A stretch of 64,000 nt of DNA. It comes from Sulfurimonas lithotrophica. GTDB lineage: Bacteria; Campylobacterota; Campylobacteria; Campylobacterales; Sulfurimonadaceae. A model generated the notes under the pieces. The model did no database searches. It saw only the letters and a program-made list of their open reading frames with translations, and had not been told where the DNA came from. The stretch covers positions 1 to 64,000 of the forward strand of contig NZ_CP043617.1 in the NCBI RefSeq assembly GCF_009258225.1, read 5' to 3'. A program made the position numbers and the translations under genes. Below are positions 1-9,075 of this stretch, piece after piece (within the stretch, counting starts at the first letter, position 1; each line of letters starts with the position of its first letter).

Positions 1-100
1 CTAAAGTTATGTGATAAGTCATATAGACTATATTCACATTAGTTCACATATTGGATTATATCTTTTTTTTACTTTTTTTACAATTGAGTTTATTTAGCTT
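1..100. promoter_or_regulatory. oriC-like segment downstream of dnaA (DnaA boxes plus T-rich tract)
   Basis: This non-coding stretch lies after the dnaA stop codon and presumably before dnaN outside the window. It holds two TTCAC-core motifs (TATTCACAT near 31 and AGTTCACAT near 41) followed by an AT-rich, T-tract-rich segment at 51-80. In Campylobacterota, origins sit in the ruvC-dnaA-dnaN region, and their DnaA boxes share a TTCAC core. I infer this is the unwinding half of a bipartite oriC. The left edge is cut by the window. Confidence 0.55.
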
Positions 101-1408
101 TTAAACGTTAGTTGTTAGTTTATTTGTAAGCTCATCAATTTTTACTTTAAAGTCCTCATCGTTTTCTATAAGTGAATTTATTTTTTTAATAGTATGTGAA
201 ATAGCAGTATGATCTTTCATACCAAAATATTGAGCTAACTGAGGCATAGTATTTTGAGTTAGTTCGCGACAAAGGTATATAGATATACGTCTAGCATAAA
301 CAAGGTTTTTTGCTCTTCCTTTAGATGTTATTTCACTTGGTTTTATATTTAAATCTTTTGCTACAAATTTAGTAATGTTATCAAGAGTAAGGTTGGCTGT
401 TTTTTCTTGCATCTGATCTTTTAGTACATTTTTTGTAAAGTCGAGGTCTATATCTACATGCATCAGTTGTGAATAAGCATGCAGTTTTGAGAGTATCCCT
501 TCTATCTCACGAACATTACTCTCTATAACGGTAGCAATATAATTAATGATATCTTTTGAGAGTTTTACTTTGTTTATCTCAGATTTTTTCTCAATTATGG
601 CGATTTTAGTTGTTAACTCAGGCGGTTGAATATCTGCAACCAGTCCCCATTCAAATCTGCTTTGAAGTCTTTTTTCAAGTCCGCCTATTTTTTTAGGATG
701 TTTGTCTGCTGTTAGTATTATCTGTTTGCCTGCTCCTTTTAGAGCTTCAAATGTATGAAAAAATTCTTCTTGAATAGTATCTTTGTTACTTAAGAACTGA
801 ATATCGTCTATTAAAAGTACGTCACATTTGCGGTATTTTTCTTGAAATCTATCCATAGTCTGGTTTCTTACATGGCGTATAAAGTCGTTTAAAAACTGCT
901 CAACCGTAGTATAAATTACGCTTTTGCCCTGATCTTGAAAAACATTTCCCGCTGCTTGCATCAAGTGGGTTTTTCCAAGACCGACACCACCGTATATAAA
1001 AAGAGGGTTGTAAACTTCACCCGCTTTTTCACTAACACTCTTCACTGCCGAGTATGCAAACTGGTTTGAACCGCCTACCATAAAGTTATCAAATGTATGT
1101 GAAGGGTTTAAAAGTGATTTTGAAGTTGGTTTTTCCTCTTTTTTCTTGGTTTTTCTTTTATCAAAACTGTCTTTTAGAGTTATTTTAACAGTAACGTTGT
1201 TTGATGTTTTAACTTCAAACAAATGTTCGAGTTTAGATGTATATTTATTTTTTATCCAGTTGCAAACTAAAGTATTTGGTGCATAATATACGGCTAAGTC
1301 ACTGGTTGATTTTTTAGAATCATAGTCTAATTGTTTAATATAACGGTTATATTCAACCTCTGTTATCTCTTCTTTAAGTTGTAATAATATCTCTTGACCA
1401 ATATTCAC
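101..1408 (-). CDS. dnaA: Chromosomal replication initiator protein DnaA
   Basis: Initiator ATPase that binds DnaA boxes, melts oriC and loads the helicase. At 435 aa it has normal length. Domain I covers about residues 1-85, followed by a Lys-rich linker, and the AAA+ domain starts near 105. Walker A GGVGLGKT is at about 140-147 and Walker B is LLIDDIQFL. Domain IV has the DNA-binding signature DHTAISHTIKKI near the C-terminus. The start is GTG at 1408, because the overlapping ATG frame stops at once. The start codon lies inside a DnaA-box-like sequence (minus strand ATGTGAATA), which suggests autoregulation. Non-coding DNA rich in DnaA-box motifs flanks both ends. Confidence 0.98.
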   Translation of the reverse strand: MNIGQEILLQLKEEITEVEYNRYIKQLDYDSKKSTSDLAVYYAPNTLVCNWIKNKYTSKLEHLFEVKTSNNVTVKITLKDSFDKRKTKKKEEKPTSKSLLNPSHTFDNFMVGGSNQFAYSAVKSVSEKAGEVYNPLFIYGGVGLGKTHLMQAAGNVFQDQGKSVIYTTVEQFLNDFIRHVRNQTMDRFQEKYRKCDVLLIDDIQFLSNKDTIQEEFFHTFEALKGAGKQIILTADKHPKKIGGLEKRLQSRFEWGLVADIQPPELTTKIAIIEKKSEINKVKLSKDIINYIATVIESNVREIEGILSKLHAYSQLMHVDIDLDFTKNVLKDQMQEKTANLTLDNITKFVAKDLNIKPSEITSKGRAKNLVYARRISIYLCRELTQNTMPQLAQYFGMKDHTAISHTIKKINSLIENDEDFKVKIDELTNKLTTNV

Positions 1409-1567
1409 ATAATCACCTATTTTTTAAATAATAAGTGAATAATAACTCAAACTTACATAAAATAGGGTTAAATATATGTGAATAACTAAAATGTGAATAA
1501 GTGATTAAAAGTAAAGATACTTTATTGTAAAATTATTAAAATTTATGTATTTGGGGTATAAAAGATT
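1401..1567. promoter_or_regulatory. oriC-like DnaA-box cluster upstream of dnaA
   Basis: The AT-rich gap between divergent dnaA and the response-regulator gene has at least four motifs with the GTGAAT/ATTCAC core. These are at 1401-1409 (overlapping the dnaA start), 1434-1442 (AGTGAATAA), 1477-1485 and 1492-1500. The last two are exact TGTGAATAA, the complement of TTATTCACA. Together with 1-100 this fits the bipartite origins described for Helicobacter and relatives. The dnaA promoter must also lie here. The role is inferred from motif density and position. Confidence 0.65.
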
Positions 1568-2812
1568 ATGGATAGAATATTAGTAATAGAGGATAATAAA
1601 ACACTTGCAAATTTAATGGCTAAAAAAATATCTTCTAAGTTAGATTTTGAAGTAGATGTTGCTTATAGTATGTCTGAGGCCAAACTTTTTTTAAAAGGTT
1701 ATAAATATTTTTTAACTCTCTCGGATTTAAATCTTCCGGATGCTCCAAACGGTGAAATAATTGATTATGTTTTAAAAACAGGAAACCATGTAATAATTTT
1801 AACTTCAAATATAGATAAAAGTTTTAGAAAAAAGATGTTTGAAAAAAATATTATAGATTACATACATAAAACAGGAATAGAAGATATAAATTATATCATT
1901 AACAACATAAGAAGGTTGTCTAAAAACCGAAAACATAAAGTTTTGGTTGTAGATGATTCGGTCGTGTTTAGAAAACAGATGAAAGATATGCTCACAAATC
2001 TTTTTTTTAATGTTATTACGGTTGCTCACGGTGAAGAAGCTATAAATATTTTAGATACTACACCAGATATAAGTTTGGTTTTGACAGATTATAATATGCC
2101 TGTAATGAACGGCTTAGAACTAACAACACAGATAAGAAAAAAATACAAAAAAAGTGAACTATGTATAATCGCACTCTCAGGCAAAAGCGATGATGAAGAG
2201 ATAGCGATGTTTCTAAAAAGCGGTGCAAACGATTTTATAAAAAAACCTTTTTCAAAAGAGGAATTTTCTTGTCGTATAAACAATTCGATAGAAGCCTTGG
2301 AAAATATTCATGCAATTACGAACCAATCTATAAGAGATTTTTTAACGGGTCTGTATAATAGAAGATACTTCTTTAAAGAGGTTGAAAAGTATTTTATAGA
2401 TGCAGTTAATAATGATGAAAGTTTTTCAATAGCTATGGTTGATATAGATGATTTAAAAAAAATAAACGACACATACGGACATGAGAACGGAGATAAAATA
2501 ATTGTAAGTTTAGCTGAAACTCTAAGAAGTGAAACATCAAAAGATGATATAGTAGCGAGATTTGGAGCGGGAGAGTTCTGTATGGTTTTAAAAGATGTAT
2601 CAACCGATAAAGCTATAGATGCATTAGAGAGTATAAGACAAAAAGTACAAAATTCGGTTACGCTCTCAGATAAAAATCAAGAGATAAAATACACAATATC
2701 GGTAGGTATAGCATTAGAACATGAAAATACTTTAGAAGACACAGTCAATGAAGCAGATATGCATCTATACACTGCTAAAGAAAACGGTAAAAATAAAATA
2801 GAGCATCAGTAA
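1568..2812 (+). CDS. Double-receiver response regulator with degenerate GGDEF domain
   Basis: PleD-like architecture in 414 aa. REC1 is at about 1-115 with phospho-acceptor Asp in LSDLNLPD. REC2 is at about 122-240 with DDS at its start, LTDYNMP and the IKKPF lysine. A GGDEF domain spans about 250-414. The catalytic signature reads RFGAGEF instead of RFGG(D/E)EF, so the second Gly and the acidic residue are changed and cyclase activity is doubtful. It may act as a phosphorylation-controlled effector or c-di-GMP sensor. It diverges from dnaA and ends 9 bp before ruvC, so the two are probably co-transcribed. ATG start after a GGGG-containing leader. Confidence 0.9.
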   Translation: MDRILVIEDNKTLANLMAKKISSKLDFEVDVAYSMSEAKLFLKGYKYFLTLSDLNLPDAPNGEIIDYVLKTGNHVIILTSNIDKSFRKKMFEKNIIDYIHKTGIEDINYIINNIRRLSKNRKHKVLVVDDSVVFRKQMKDMLTNLFFNVITVAHGEEAINILDTTPDISLVLTDYNMPVMNGLELTTQIRKKYKKSELCIIALSGKSDDEEIAMFLKSGANDFIKKPFSKEEFSCRINNSIEALENIHAITNQSIRDFLTGLYNRRYFFKEVEKYFIDAVNNDESFSIAMVDIDDLKKINDTYGHENGDKIIVSLAETLRSETSKDDIVARFGAGEFCMVLKDVSTDKAIDALESIRQKVQNSVTLSDKNQEIKYTISVGIALEHENTLEDTVNEADMHLYTAKENGKNKIEHQ

Positions 2813-2821
2813 AGAAATAAA

Positions 2822-3316
2822 ATGATAATTTTGGGAATAGACCCCGGTACTAGAAATATGGGATATGCCCTTATTGAACTAAATAAAGGTAAAACAAGTT
2901 TAAAAGAGGCCGGTCTTATAAAAATAAAAGCAGATGATCTGCAATTTCAAATTCCACAGATGGTAGAAGCCTTTGATACCATCTTTAAAAACAATAAAAT
3001 CGATGAAGTAGCTATGGAAGACATTTTCTATGCCCATAATCCAAAAACTACCATAAAACTTGCTCAGTTTCGCGGTGCTATCATGTTAAAGCTTCTTCAG
3101 GAGTTTGGTCAGTTTAGCGAATATACCGCTTTGCAAGTAAAACAAGCTATAACAGGAAACGGAAAGGCAAAAAAAGAACAAGTAGCTTTTATGGTAAAAC
3201 GCCTTTTAAATATAAAAAAAGAGATAAAACCCTTAGATATTACAGATGCTATAGCCGTCGCGATAACTCACTCACAAAGAATAAAATTTTCAGAAAATAA
3301 AAAGAGTACTACTTAA
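2822..3316 (+). CDS. ruvC: Holliday junction resolvase RuvC
   Basis: Endonuclease that resolves Holliday junctions with RuvAB during recombinational repair. At 164 aa it is close to the usual 160-175. The N-terminal [13 protein letters not shown] carries the first catalytic Asp. A second acidic motif is [13 protein letters not shown], and the C-terminal [12 protein letters not shown] contains the last catalytic acidic residues. It follows the GGDEF-like gene by 9 bp and overlaps the converging histidine kinase gene by 4 bp. Linkage of ruvC to dnaA is typical of Campylobacterota origins. Confidence 0.96.
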   Translation: MIILGIDPGTRNMGYALIELNKGKTSLKEAGLIKIKADDLQFQIPQMVEAFDTIFKNNKIDEVAMEDIFYAHNPKTTIKLAQFRGAIMLKLLQEFGQFSEYTALQVKQAITGNGKAKKEQVAFMVKRLLNIKKEIKPLDITDAIAVAITHSQRIKFSENKKSTT

Positions 3317-5052
3317 TCTAAATACTTTTTTAATATAGTTATTAAAGATTCATTATTTATAGGTTTAGCTAAATAATCATCAAAACCTTCTTCTATATAC
3401 TTTTCTCTGTCCCCGCTAACGGCATTTGCGGTTAAGGCTATAATCGGTGTTTTATTTTCAAAATCTTTTTGATACTCTTTTATACTTTTCATAGCTTCAA
3501 GACCGTTTTTGTTTGGCATATTTATATCCATAAAAACCATATCGTATTTTTCTTTTTTAAAGTAGTTTTCTGCTTCTAATCCATCATTTGCCATTGTAAT
3601 ATCTATATCCATATCGTCAAGCAACAACTTAATAAGCATTTGGTTTGTTTTGTTATCTTCTACAACAAGTATGCTTTTATTTTCAAAACGATGAATATCT
3701 TCAGTTGTAGTTAACTCTTCCTCATTGCTATCTAAAACTTCAATATCTATAGTAAAGAAAAATCTACTACCTTTGCCTAGTTCACTCTCTATATGCAATT
3801 CACTGCCTAAAAGTTTTAACAGTTTTAGTACTATAGAGAGACCAAGCCCTGTTCCACCGTATTTTCTAGTTATAGAAGTATCCGCTTGTATAAACTCTTG
3901 TGTTATAGAAGATATTTTTTCTTTTTCTATCCCTATCCCTTCATCTTTTATCTCTATGTATAAAGAAGACTCAGCTCTATTAAACTTAACTATAAATTCA
4001 ACTTCATTATTTTCATGGGTAAATTTTATTGCATTAGAAATCAGGTTTGATATTATTTGTTTTAATCTCAGTTTATCGGTTTTTATGTTTTTGGGTAATT
4101 TATTTGAAATTGAATTTACTAGAGTAACTCCATTCTCAGATGCTGCTTCACTGTATAGTTCATATATATTATCAAGTTCTTTTTTTGGATTAAACTTTGT
4201 AAATTCAAGTGAAAATTTTCCGGATTCTATTTTTGAAAAATCTAATATATCGTTTATGATGTTTAACAGTGAATATGAGGATTGATCGATAGTATTAAGA
4301 TATTTTAAACGTTTACTATCTTTTTCGGTTTTTTTAAGAATTTTTATAAAACCTATTATTGCATTTAGGGGTGTTCGTATCTCATGCGACATTGTTGATA
4401 AAAAGTTTGACTTAGCTTCTGCAGCTCTATTTGCTTCATCTGCCTTTACCTCTAATTTTTTGATTAAATCTTGATTTCTATAGCTTAAAGATATAGAATT
4501 TATAACTAATTTATTCATTTTTTTTGAACTGGCAAAGGAAAATAATATATAAAGAAATAAAGTTATAAAAAGAGGATTATATATAGGGTTGTCCATAGTA
4601 GTAATAATATACATAAAGGGTGTCATAGTAAGAATAACAAAACTGATATATAGTTTATTGTTAGTAGCTAAACTAGCCGAAGCCGTTGATGTAAGTCCAC
4701 CAAGCATCAGAACCAAGAAGATTTGATATACGATACTTTGGGGTAATATAACAAAAGGAATAACACCCCAAACAGTACCGGATGTTATAAGTGAGATTGC
4801 AAAATAGAATTTATATTTTTTAAAATTTTTTTTGTTGATTTTAACGGAGGAGTATTTTTTTGCCAAAAATAAACGTGCTATAACCATAAAAACAATGAAG
4901 AGATACCAGATATTTAAATTTATATCCGGCACTTCACCTCTTAGTACAAAAAATATAACAGTTGCTACACCAAAAAGACCTAGCGTTGACGAATTTAGAT
5001 TATCATATAAATAGGCAAGTTCTTTATGCTCTAAATAATCTTTTTTTTCCAC
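3313..5052 (-). CDS. Membrane-bound hybrid sensor histidine kinase with C-terminal receiver
   Basis: A 579-aa protein. About six hydrophobic segments cover residues 20-190 and form a membrane sensor with no large periplasmic domain. A short coiled coil leads to the HisKA domain, with phospho-accepting His in [19 protein letters not shown] near residue 222. The HATPase_c domain follows with an N-box ([11 protein letters not shown]) and [10 protein letters not shown] receiver domain has Asp near residue 507 in [11 protein letters not shown]. The start is GTG at 5052, with an AAGGG ribosome-binding site about 5 bases upstream. No cognate phosphotransfer protein is adjacent, and the stimulus is unknown. 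Confidence 0.93.
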   Translation of the reverse strand: MEKKDYLEHKELAYLYDNLNSSTLGLFGVATVIFFVLRGEVPDINLNIWYLFIVFMVIARLFLAKKYSSVKINKKNFKKYKFYFAISLITSGTVWGVIPFVILPQSIVYQIFLVLMLGGLTSTASASLATNNKLYISFVILTMTPFMYIITTMDNPIYNPLFITLFLYILFSFASSKKMNKLVINSISLSYRNQDLIKKLEVKADEANRAAEAKSNFLSTMSHEIRTPLNAIIGFIKILKKTEKDSKRLKYLNTIDQSSYSLLNIINDILDFSKIESGKFSLEFTKFNPKKELDNIYELYSEAASENGVTLVNSISNKLPKNIKTDKLRLKQIISNLISNAIKFTHENNEVEFIVKFNRAESSLYIEIKDEGIGIEKEKISSITQEFIQADTSITRKYGGTGLGLSIVLKLLKLLGSELHIESELGKGSRFFFTIDIEVLDSNEEELTTTEDIHRFENKSILVVEDNKTNQMLIKLLLDDMDIDITMANDGLEAENYFKKEKYDMVFMDINMPNKNGLEAMKSIKEYQKDFENKTPIIALTANAVSGDREKYIEEGFDDYLAKPINNESLITILKKYLD

Positions 5053-5077
5053 TTAATCCCTTTTTTTATTTATCTAT

Positions 5078-6355
5078 TTAATTAGGTGTTCTTTCTGTCT
5101 TTCCGGTATATAATTGTCTCGGTCTTGCAATTTTAATAGTTTTTTGTTGACGTAGTTCACTCCACTGTGCAATCCAGCCCGGTGTGCGACCAATTACAAA
5201 GATTACTGCAAACATCTCTTTTGGAATCTTTAGTGCACGTAATATAAGTCCGGAATAAAAATCTATATTTGGATAAAGTCCGCGGGATACAAAATACTCA
5301 TCGTTTAAAGCAATATGCTCTATTTTGTTAGCTACTGCAACTAACTCACTGCTTATTCCCAGTTCATCCATTAGTTTATCACGAATATCTTTTAGTATAG
5401 TTGCACGCGGGTCAAAGTTTTTATATACGCGGTGACCAAAACCCATAAGTCTAAACGGATCATTCTTATCTTTTGCACGAGCTATAAACTCATCTACTTT
5501 ATCGACTGTACCTATCATCTCCAACTGGCGTATAACGCTCTCATTTGCTCCACCGTGACTTCTACCCCATAGTGCACCGATTCCGGCACTAATAGCTGCA
5601 TATGGGTGAGCCATGGTTGATGCCAGATTTCTTACCGCCGTAGTAGATGCATTTTGTTCATGGTCCGCATGAAGAGTAAAAATAGTGTCCAGTGCTTTAA
5701 CCTCTATAGGTTTTAAATCTACGTGTTTATGTGGATATGCACGCATCATATATAAAAAGTTTTCGGTAAATGTTTTGTCTAAATCAGGATATATTATAGG
5801 CATACCGTTAGAGTAGCGATAACTCATAGCAGCTAAAGTCGGAACTTTGGCAACGATTCTGTTTGCCATCTCTCTATACTCTTCAGGGGTGTTTATCTCT
5901 AAATGGTTAAAATATATGGTTGATAAAGCAGAAACTCCGGCAGAAAGAATAGCCATCGGATGTGCACGGTCGGGAAAAGAATCATATAATTTTCTGATAC
6001 CCTCATGAACAAATGCTCGTTTGTTCATTTCAATTCTAAACTCTTTAGATTCCTCTTTTGTCGGTAACTCACCGTTTAATAATAAATAAGCAGTATCTAA
6101 AAAACTTTTTTCTTTTGCCATATAAGAGATATCATAACCTCTATACATTAGTTTTCCGGCTGCTCCGTCTATATAAGTTATTTTAGATTCACAAGATGCA
6201 GTAGAAGTATAACCTTCATCATAAGTAAACATTCCGGTTTCTTTATAAAAGCTTGATATATCTACTACTGAGGGTCCTATGCTTGCATCTAGTATATTAA
6301 ACTCATATTCCTTGCCATCACGATTATTTATAATAGTAACTGTATTTTTAGCCAT
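5078..6355 (-). CDS. gltA: Citrate synthase (type II, gram-negative form)
   Basis: Condenses oxaloacetate and acetyl-CoA to citrate. In sulfur-oxidising Campylobacterota it coexists with the reductive TCA cycle or serves biosynthesis. The 425-aa length and N-terminal beta-rich region match the hexameric gram-negative type. Signature regions include TLHADHEQNAST, MGFGHRVYKNFDPRA (catalytic His and CoA-binding residues) and the C-terminal RPRQLYTG. The start is ATG with an AAAAGG site upstream. It reads in the same direction as the kinase gene downstream, 25 bp apart. Confidence 0.97.
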   Translation of the reverse strand: MAKNTVTIINNRDGKEYEFNILDASIGPSVVDISSFYKETGMFTYDEGYTSTASCESKITYIDGAAGKLMYRGYDISYMAKEKSFLDTAYLLLNGELPTKEESKEFRIEMNKRAFVHEGIRKLYDSFPDRAHPMAILSAGVSALSTIYFNHLEINTPEEYREMANRIVAKVPTLAAMSYRYSNGMPIIYPDLDKTFTENFLYMMRAYPHKHVDLKPIEVKALDTIFTLHADHEQNASTTAVRNLASTMAHPYAAISAGIGALWGRSHGGANESVIRQLEMIGTVDKVDEFIARAKDKNDPFRLMGFGHRVYKNFDPRATILKDIRDKLMDELGISSELVAVANKIEHIALNDEYFVSRGLYPNIDFYSGLILRALKIPKEMFAVIFVIGRTPGWIAQWSELRQQKTIKIARPRQLYTGKTERTPN

Positions 6356-6416
6356 AAAAAAACCTTTTCTAGTTATTGTAGAAAATTATTATAGCATTTT
6401 ATTTAGCTTCAAAAGT

Positions 6417-6842
6417 TTATGTAAATTGTGATACTAAATTATTTAAACTTGATTCATCAAGTGCTCCACTTATTCTATGTGCCTCTTTAGAGTTTTTAAA
6501 AATCATCAGAGTAGGAATGCTTCTAATCCCAAATCTTGCACCTAGGTTTTGCTCATTTTCAGTATTTACTTTAACGTATAAAGCTTTTAAAGGATAGTTT
6601 TTTGAACTTTTTTCAAATACCGGTCCAAACATTTTACATGGACCGCACCAAGGTGCCCAGAAGTCAACAATAACAGGAATATCACTGTTAACTACTACTT
6701 CATCAAAGTTAGAATCTGTAAGCTCTATAGGATTTGTGTCCAATAAAGACTTTTTACATTTTCCGCAATTTGCTTTTTTATAACTCTCTTTTTTAGGGAT
6801 GTTATTTACGCTTAAACAGTGTGGACAAACTACACGCATCAT
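6417..6842 (-). CDS. trxC: Thioredoxin 2 (zinc-ribbon thioredoxin)
   Basis: A 141-aa thiol-disulfide reductase. The N-terminal 35 residues hold two Cys pairs (CPHC and CGKC) that form the zinc ribbon of the Trx2 class. The thioredoxin fold follows, with active site WAPWCGPCKM and the cis-Pro motif SIPTLMIF. The ATG overlaps the TGA of the upstream htrA by 4 bp, so translation is coupled and the pair works as a protein-quality operon. It is probably cytoplasmic because there is no signal peptide. Confidence 0.93.
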   Translation of the reverse strand: MMRVVCPHCLSVNNIPKKESYKKANCGKCKKSLLDTNPIELTDSNFDEVVVNSDIPVIVDFWAPWCGPCKMFGPVFEKSSKNYPLKALYVKVNTENEQNLGARFGIRSIPTLMIFKNSKEAHRISGALDESSLNNLVSQFT

Positions 6843-8218
6843 AACACCACCGCAAATACACCGCCGCGACGGTATATAAAAAGACGTTTTTTACTTTTTG
6901 ATTTTGTAGCATGTAAAAATTCTTTTGTATTTGTTATCTCTTTATTTTCAACTTGAATAACAACATCACCTATCTTAACGCCTATTCTTGCAGCATCTGA
7001 TTTTGGATCAACTTTTGTAACTATAACACCTTTTACTTCTTGTGATAACATTAATCTTGATCTTGTCTGAGCGTCTATATCTCTTAGTTCTATTCCGTTA
7101 TAGCTAACAGCACCACTTGGCGATATGTTTTCCAGAGAACCGAGTTTTACTTCCGCGGTTTTTAATTTTTTGTCTCGTAAAAATTTTATTGTGACTTCCG
7201 TATTTGGAGCAAATGTGCCTATTATATTTTTAAGTTCACTTGCACTTTTAATCTCTTTTGAGTTAACTGCCACTATTAAATCACCCCTGATAATCCCTGC
7301 TTTTTGAGCAGGTGTTTCATCTTCCACACCTGTAACAAGAGCACCGAAGTTATTGTTATAAAACTTACTCATATCTTCACTAATATCAGATATGTTAACA
7401 CCTAAATATGCACGTGAAAATTTTCCACTCTCTATAAGTTGTTTTGCTATGGATGTAACCATATTTGAAGGGATGGCAAAACCTATACCTACGTTTCCTC
7501 CGCTTTTTGAAAGTATTGCAGAATTTATACCTATTAAATCACCTTTGGAATTTATAAGAGCACCACCTGAGTTACCCGGATTGATAGATGCATCGGTTTG
7601 AATAAAGTTTTCATACTCAACTATACCTACACCGCTTCTGCCCGTTGCGGACACAATACCTTGAGTTATAGTTTCATGTAAACCAAACGGGTTACCTAAA
7701 GCAAAAACTACGTCACCTACTTTTACGTTATCAGAATTATAAAAGCTAACGGCATTTAAATCATCTTTTTCTATTTTTATAACAGCTAAATCGCTTTTTT
7801 CATCTTTACCTATAAGTTTAGCTTCGTACTCTTTTTTATCACCGACTAAATTTACAACTATTTTATCTGCACCGTCAACTACATGGTTATTTGTAACTAT
7901 ATAACCGTCTTCACTTATTATTACACCGCTACCGAGAGCTCTTTGTATCCTCTCTTGAGGTATATTTTGGTAACCTCTAAAAAACTCACGAAAAAACGGA
8001 TCGTTCATAAGCGGATTAACTGTTTGGGTTACATTCTTTTGTGTTGAAATATTTACTACGCTGGTTCTAACATCTTTTAAAACGTTATTATATGAAAGTA
8101 TGTAGTCTTGGTTTGTTGGAAATTTTCTTGTTTCTACGTCAGAATACTTAAAATCTATACTGCCTTTTGCTTGAAGCAATGATAATCCAAGCAAAAGAAC
8201 TAAAGCTATCTTTTTCAT
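6839..8218 (-). CDS. htrA: Periplasmic serine protease HtrA/DegP family (Do)
   Basis: Periplasmic chaperone-protease of 459 aa. The signal peptide is KKIALVLLLGLSLLQAKG at the N-terminus. The trypsin-like domain carries the His (ITNNHVVDGAD), Asp (KSDLAVIKIE) and Ser (INPGNSGGALIN) of the catalytic triad. Two PDZ domains follow, one near residues 270-360 and one near 390-455. An ATG start follows the AGGAG site. It is first in a two-gene operon with trxC. The second PDZ domain is short but recognisable. Confidence 0.95.
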   Translation of the reverse strand: MKKIALVLLLGLSLLQAKGSIDFKYSDVETRKFPTNQDYILSYNNVLKDVRTSVVNISTQKNVTQTVNPLMNDPFFREFFRGYQNIPQERIQRALGSGVIISEDGYIVTNNHVVDGADKIVVNLVGDKKEYEAKLIGKDEKSDLAVIKIEKDDLNAVSFYNSDNVKVGDVVFALGNPFGLHETITQGIVSATGRSGVGIVEYENFIQTDASINPGNSGGALINSKGDLIGINSAILSKSGGNVGIGFAIPSNMVTSIAKQLIESGKFSRAYLGVNISDISEDMSKFYNNNFGALVTGVEDETPAQKAGIIRGDLIVAVNSKEIKSASELKNIIGTFAPNTEVTIKFLRDKKLKTAEVKLGSLENISPSGAVSYNGIELRDIDAQTRSRLMLSQEVKGVIVTKVDPKSDAARIGVKIGDVVIQVENKEITNTKEFLHATKSKSKKRLFIYRRGGVFAVVL

Positions 8219-8300
8219 ATTGTCTCCTTTATATATAAAGATAAAATCTATAACTAGTGTCTTTGAAAATTTTATAATTATTAGGTATATGAAAAACTAA

Positions 8301-8314
8301 CCGTTATCTAACGG
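8301..8314 (-). terminator. Possible terminator after fliW
   Basis: A short hairpin with 6-bp arms CCGTTA and TAACGG and a 2-base loop. On the minus strand it is followed by TTAGTTTTTC. It sits 18 bp past the fliW stop. The tight loop makes it only moderately convincing. Confidence 0.4.
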
Positions 8315-8331
8315 ATGGTAAATAAGCTCTT

Positions 8332-8715
8332 TTATTGTTTAAAAGATTCTATAGTCTCAGCCATACCAAAGTCGGGATGGGTTTTAGAGTTTAAAACAGC
8401 TTGACCTACTGTTTTATTATCTTCATTTACTATAATAGGAGCTAAAAAGTTAACAGACGATTTTTCAAGCGGTTCTTGTATAACTACAATGTTATATACG
8501 TTTACTTTAGAATCTTCTTTTATATCTAGTAAAACTTTTAAATTTGTAGGTAAATCAAAAGAATATTCTCTAAGAACATAAGGGTTAGCCAATGTAAAAG
8601 ATATATTTTCATTATTGACATCAATCATTGTTGAGAACAACTCATCTACTTCATGTATATCTACAGTCATAGTATTTTCAAAACCTAATATTTGACCCTT
8701 AACTTCGTAACTCAT
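8332..8715 (-). CDS. fliW: Flagellar assembly factor FliW
   Basis: FliW binds flagellin and antagonises the translational regulator CsrA, coupling flagellin synthesis to secretion. At 127 aa it has the usual length. Family features visible are the N-terminal VKGQILGFENT, the central FTLANPYVLREYSFDLP, and C-terminal NFLAPIIVNEDNKTVGQAVL. It follows a 112-aa unknown gene and nrdA in the same direction. No csrA or flagellin gene lies in the window, although fliI is at 21.6 kb. Confidence 0.92.
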   Translation of the reverse strand: MSYEVKGQILGFENTMTVDIHEVDELFSTMIDVNNENISFTLANPYVLREYSFDLPTNLKVLLDIKEDSKVNVYNIVVIQEPLEKSSVNFLAPIIVNEDNKTVGQAVLNSKTHPDFGMAETIESFKQ

Positions 8716-8735
8716 TTAATACCCTTTGTGTATAT

Positions 8736-9074
8736 TTAAAATTGTCCTTCTTCATATTTTAATGATGAGGATTTTATTTTGAATGTTGAATTGTTTACCT
8801 TAAAAGCAAATTCAGTACCATCATTTTTTAAGTACACTCCCTCACTCATATCTATATGGGCTAAATTTGAACTATCTAAGAGTGAAGCATCACTGATGCC
8901 GTCAAACTCTAGTTTTAATGTTATCCAGTCATATCCTCTGGATGCATCTTGGATTGCAAAATTTAGTGTTATGTTTGTCGGTGAGTTTATGATAATATCT
9001 CTAAACTCACCATCTTTAAAATATTCAAAACGCTTTAAAAAATTTTCCAAAGAGTTTTTACTTAAAGGTTTCAT
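8736..9074 (-). CDS. Conserved hypothetical protein downstream of nrdA
   Basis: A 112-aa protein I do not recognise. It is hydrophilic, without signal peptide or membrane segment, and has alternating beta-like stretches (NITLNFAI, WITLKLEF). Its ATG begins 1 bp after the nrdA TAG (sequence TAGGATG), so translation is coupled to nrdA, and fliW follows 20 bp later. Reading-frame integrity and spacing support a real gene. Function is unknown. Confidence 0.8.
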   Translation of the reverse strand: MKPLSKNSLENFLKRFEYFKDGEFRDIIINSPTNITLNFAIQDASRGYDWITLKLEFDGISDASLLDSSNLAHIDMSEGVYLKNDGTEFAFKVNNSTFKIKSSSLKYEEGQF

Positions 9075-9075
9075 C

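Noticed and set aside
3725-4285. 186-codon frame antisense to the histidine kinase gene
   Set aside because: It mirrors the coding sequence of a well-supported gene on the other strand and has no domain or ribosome-binding site.
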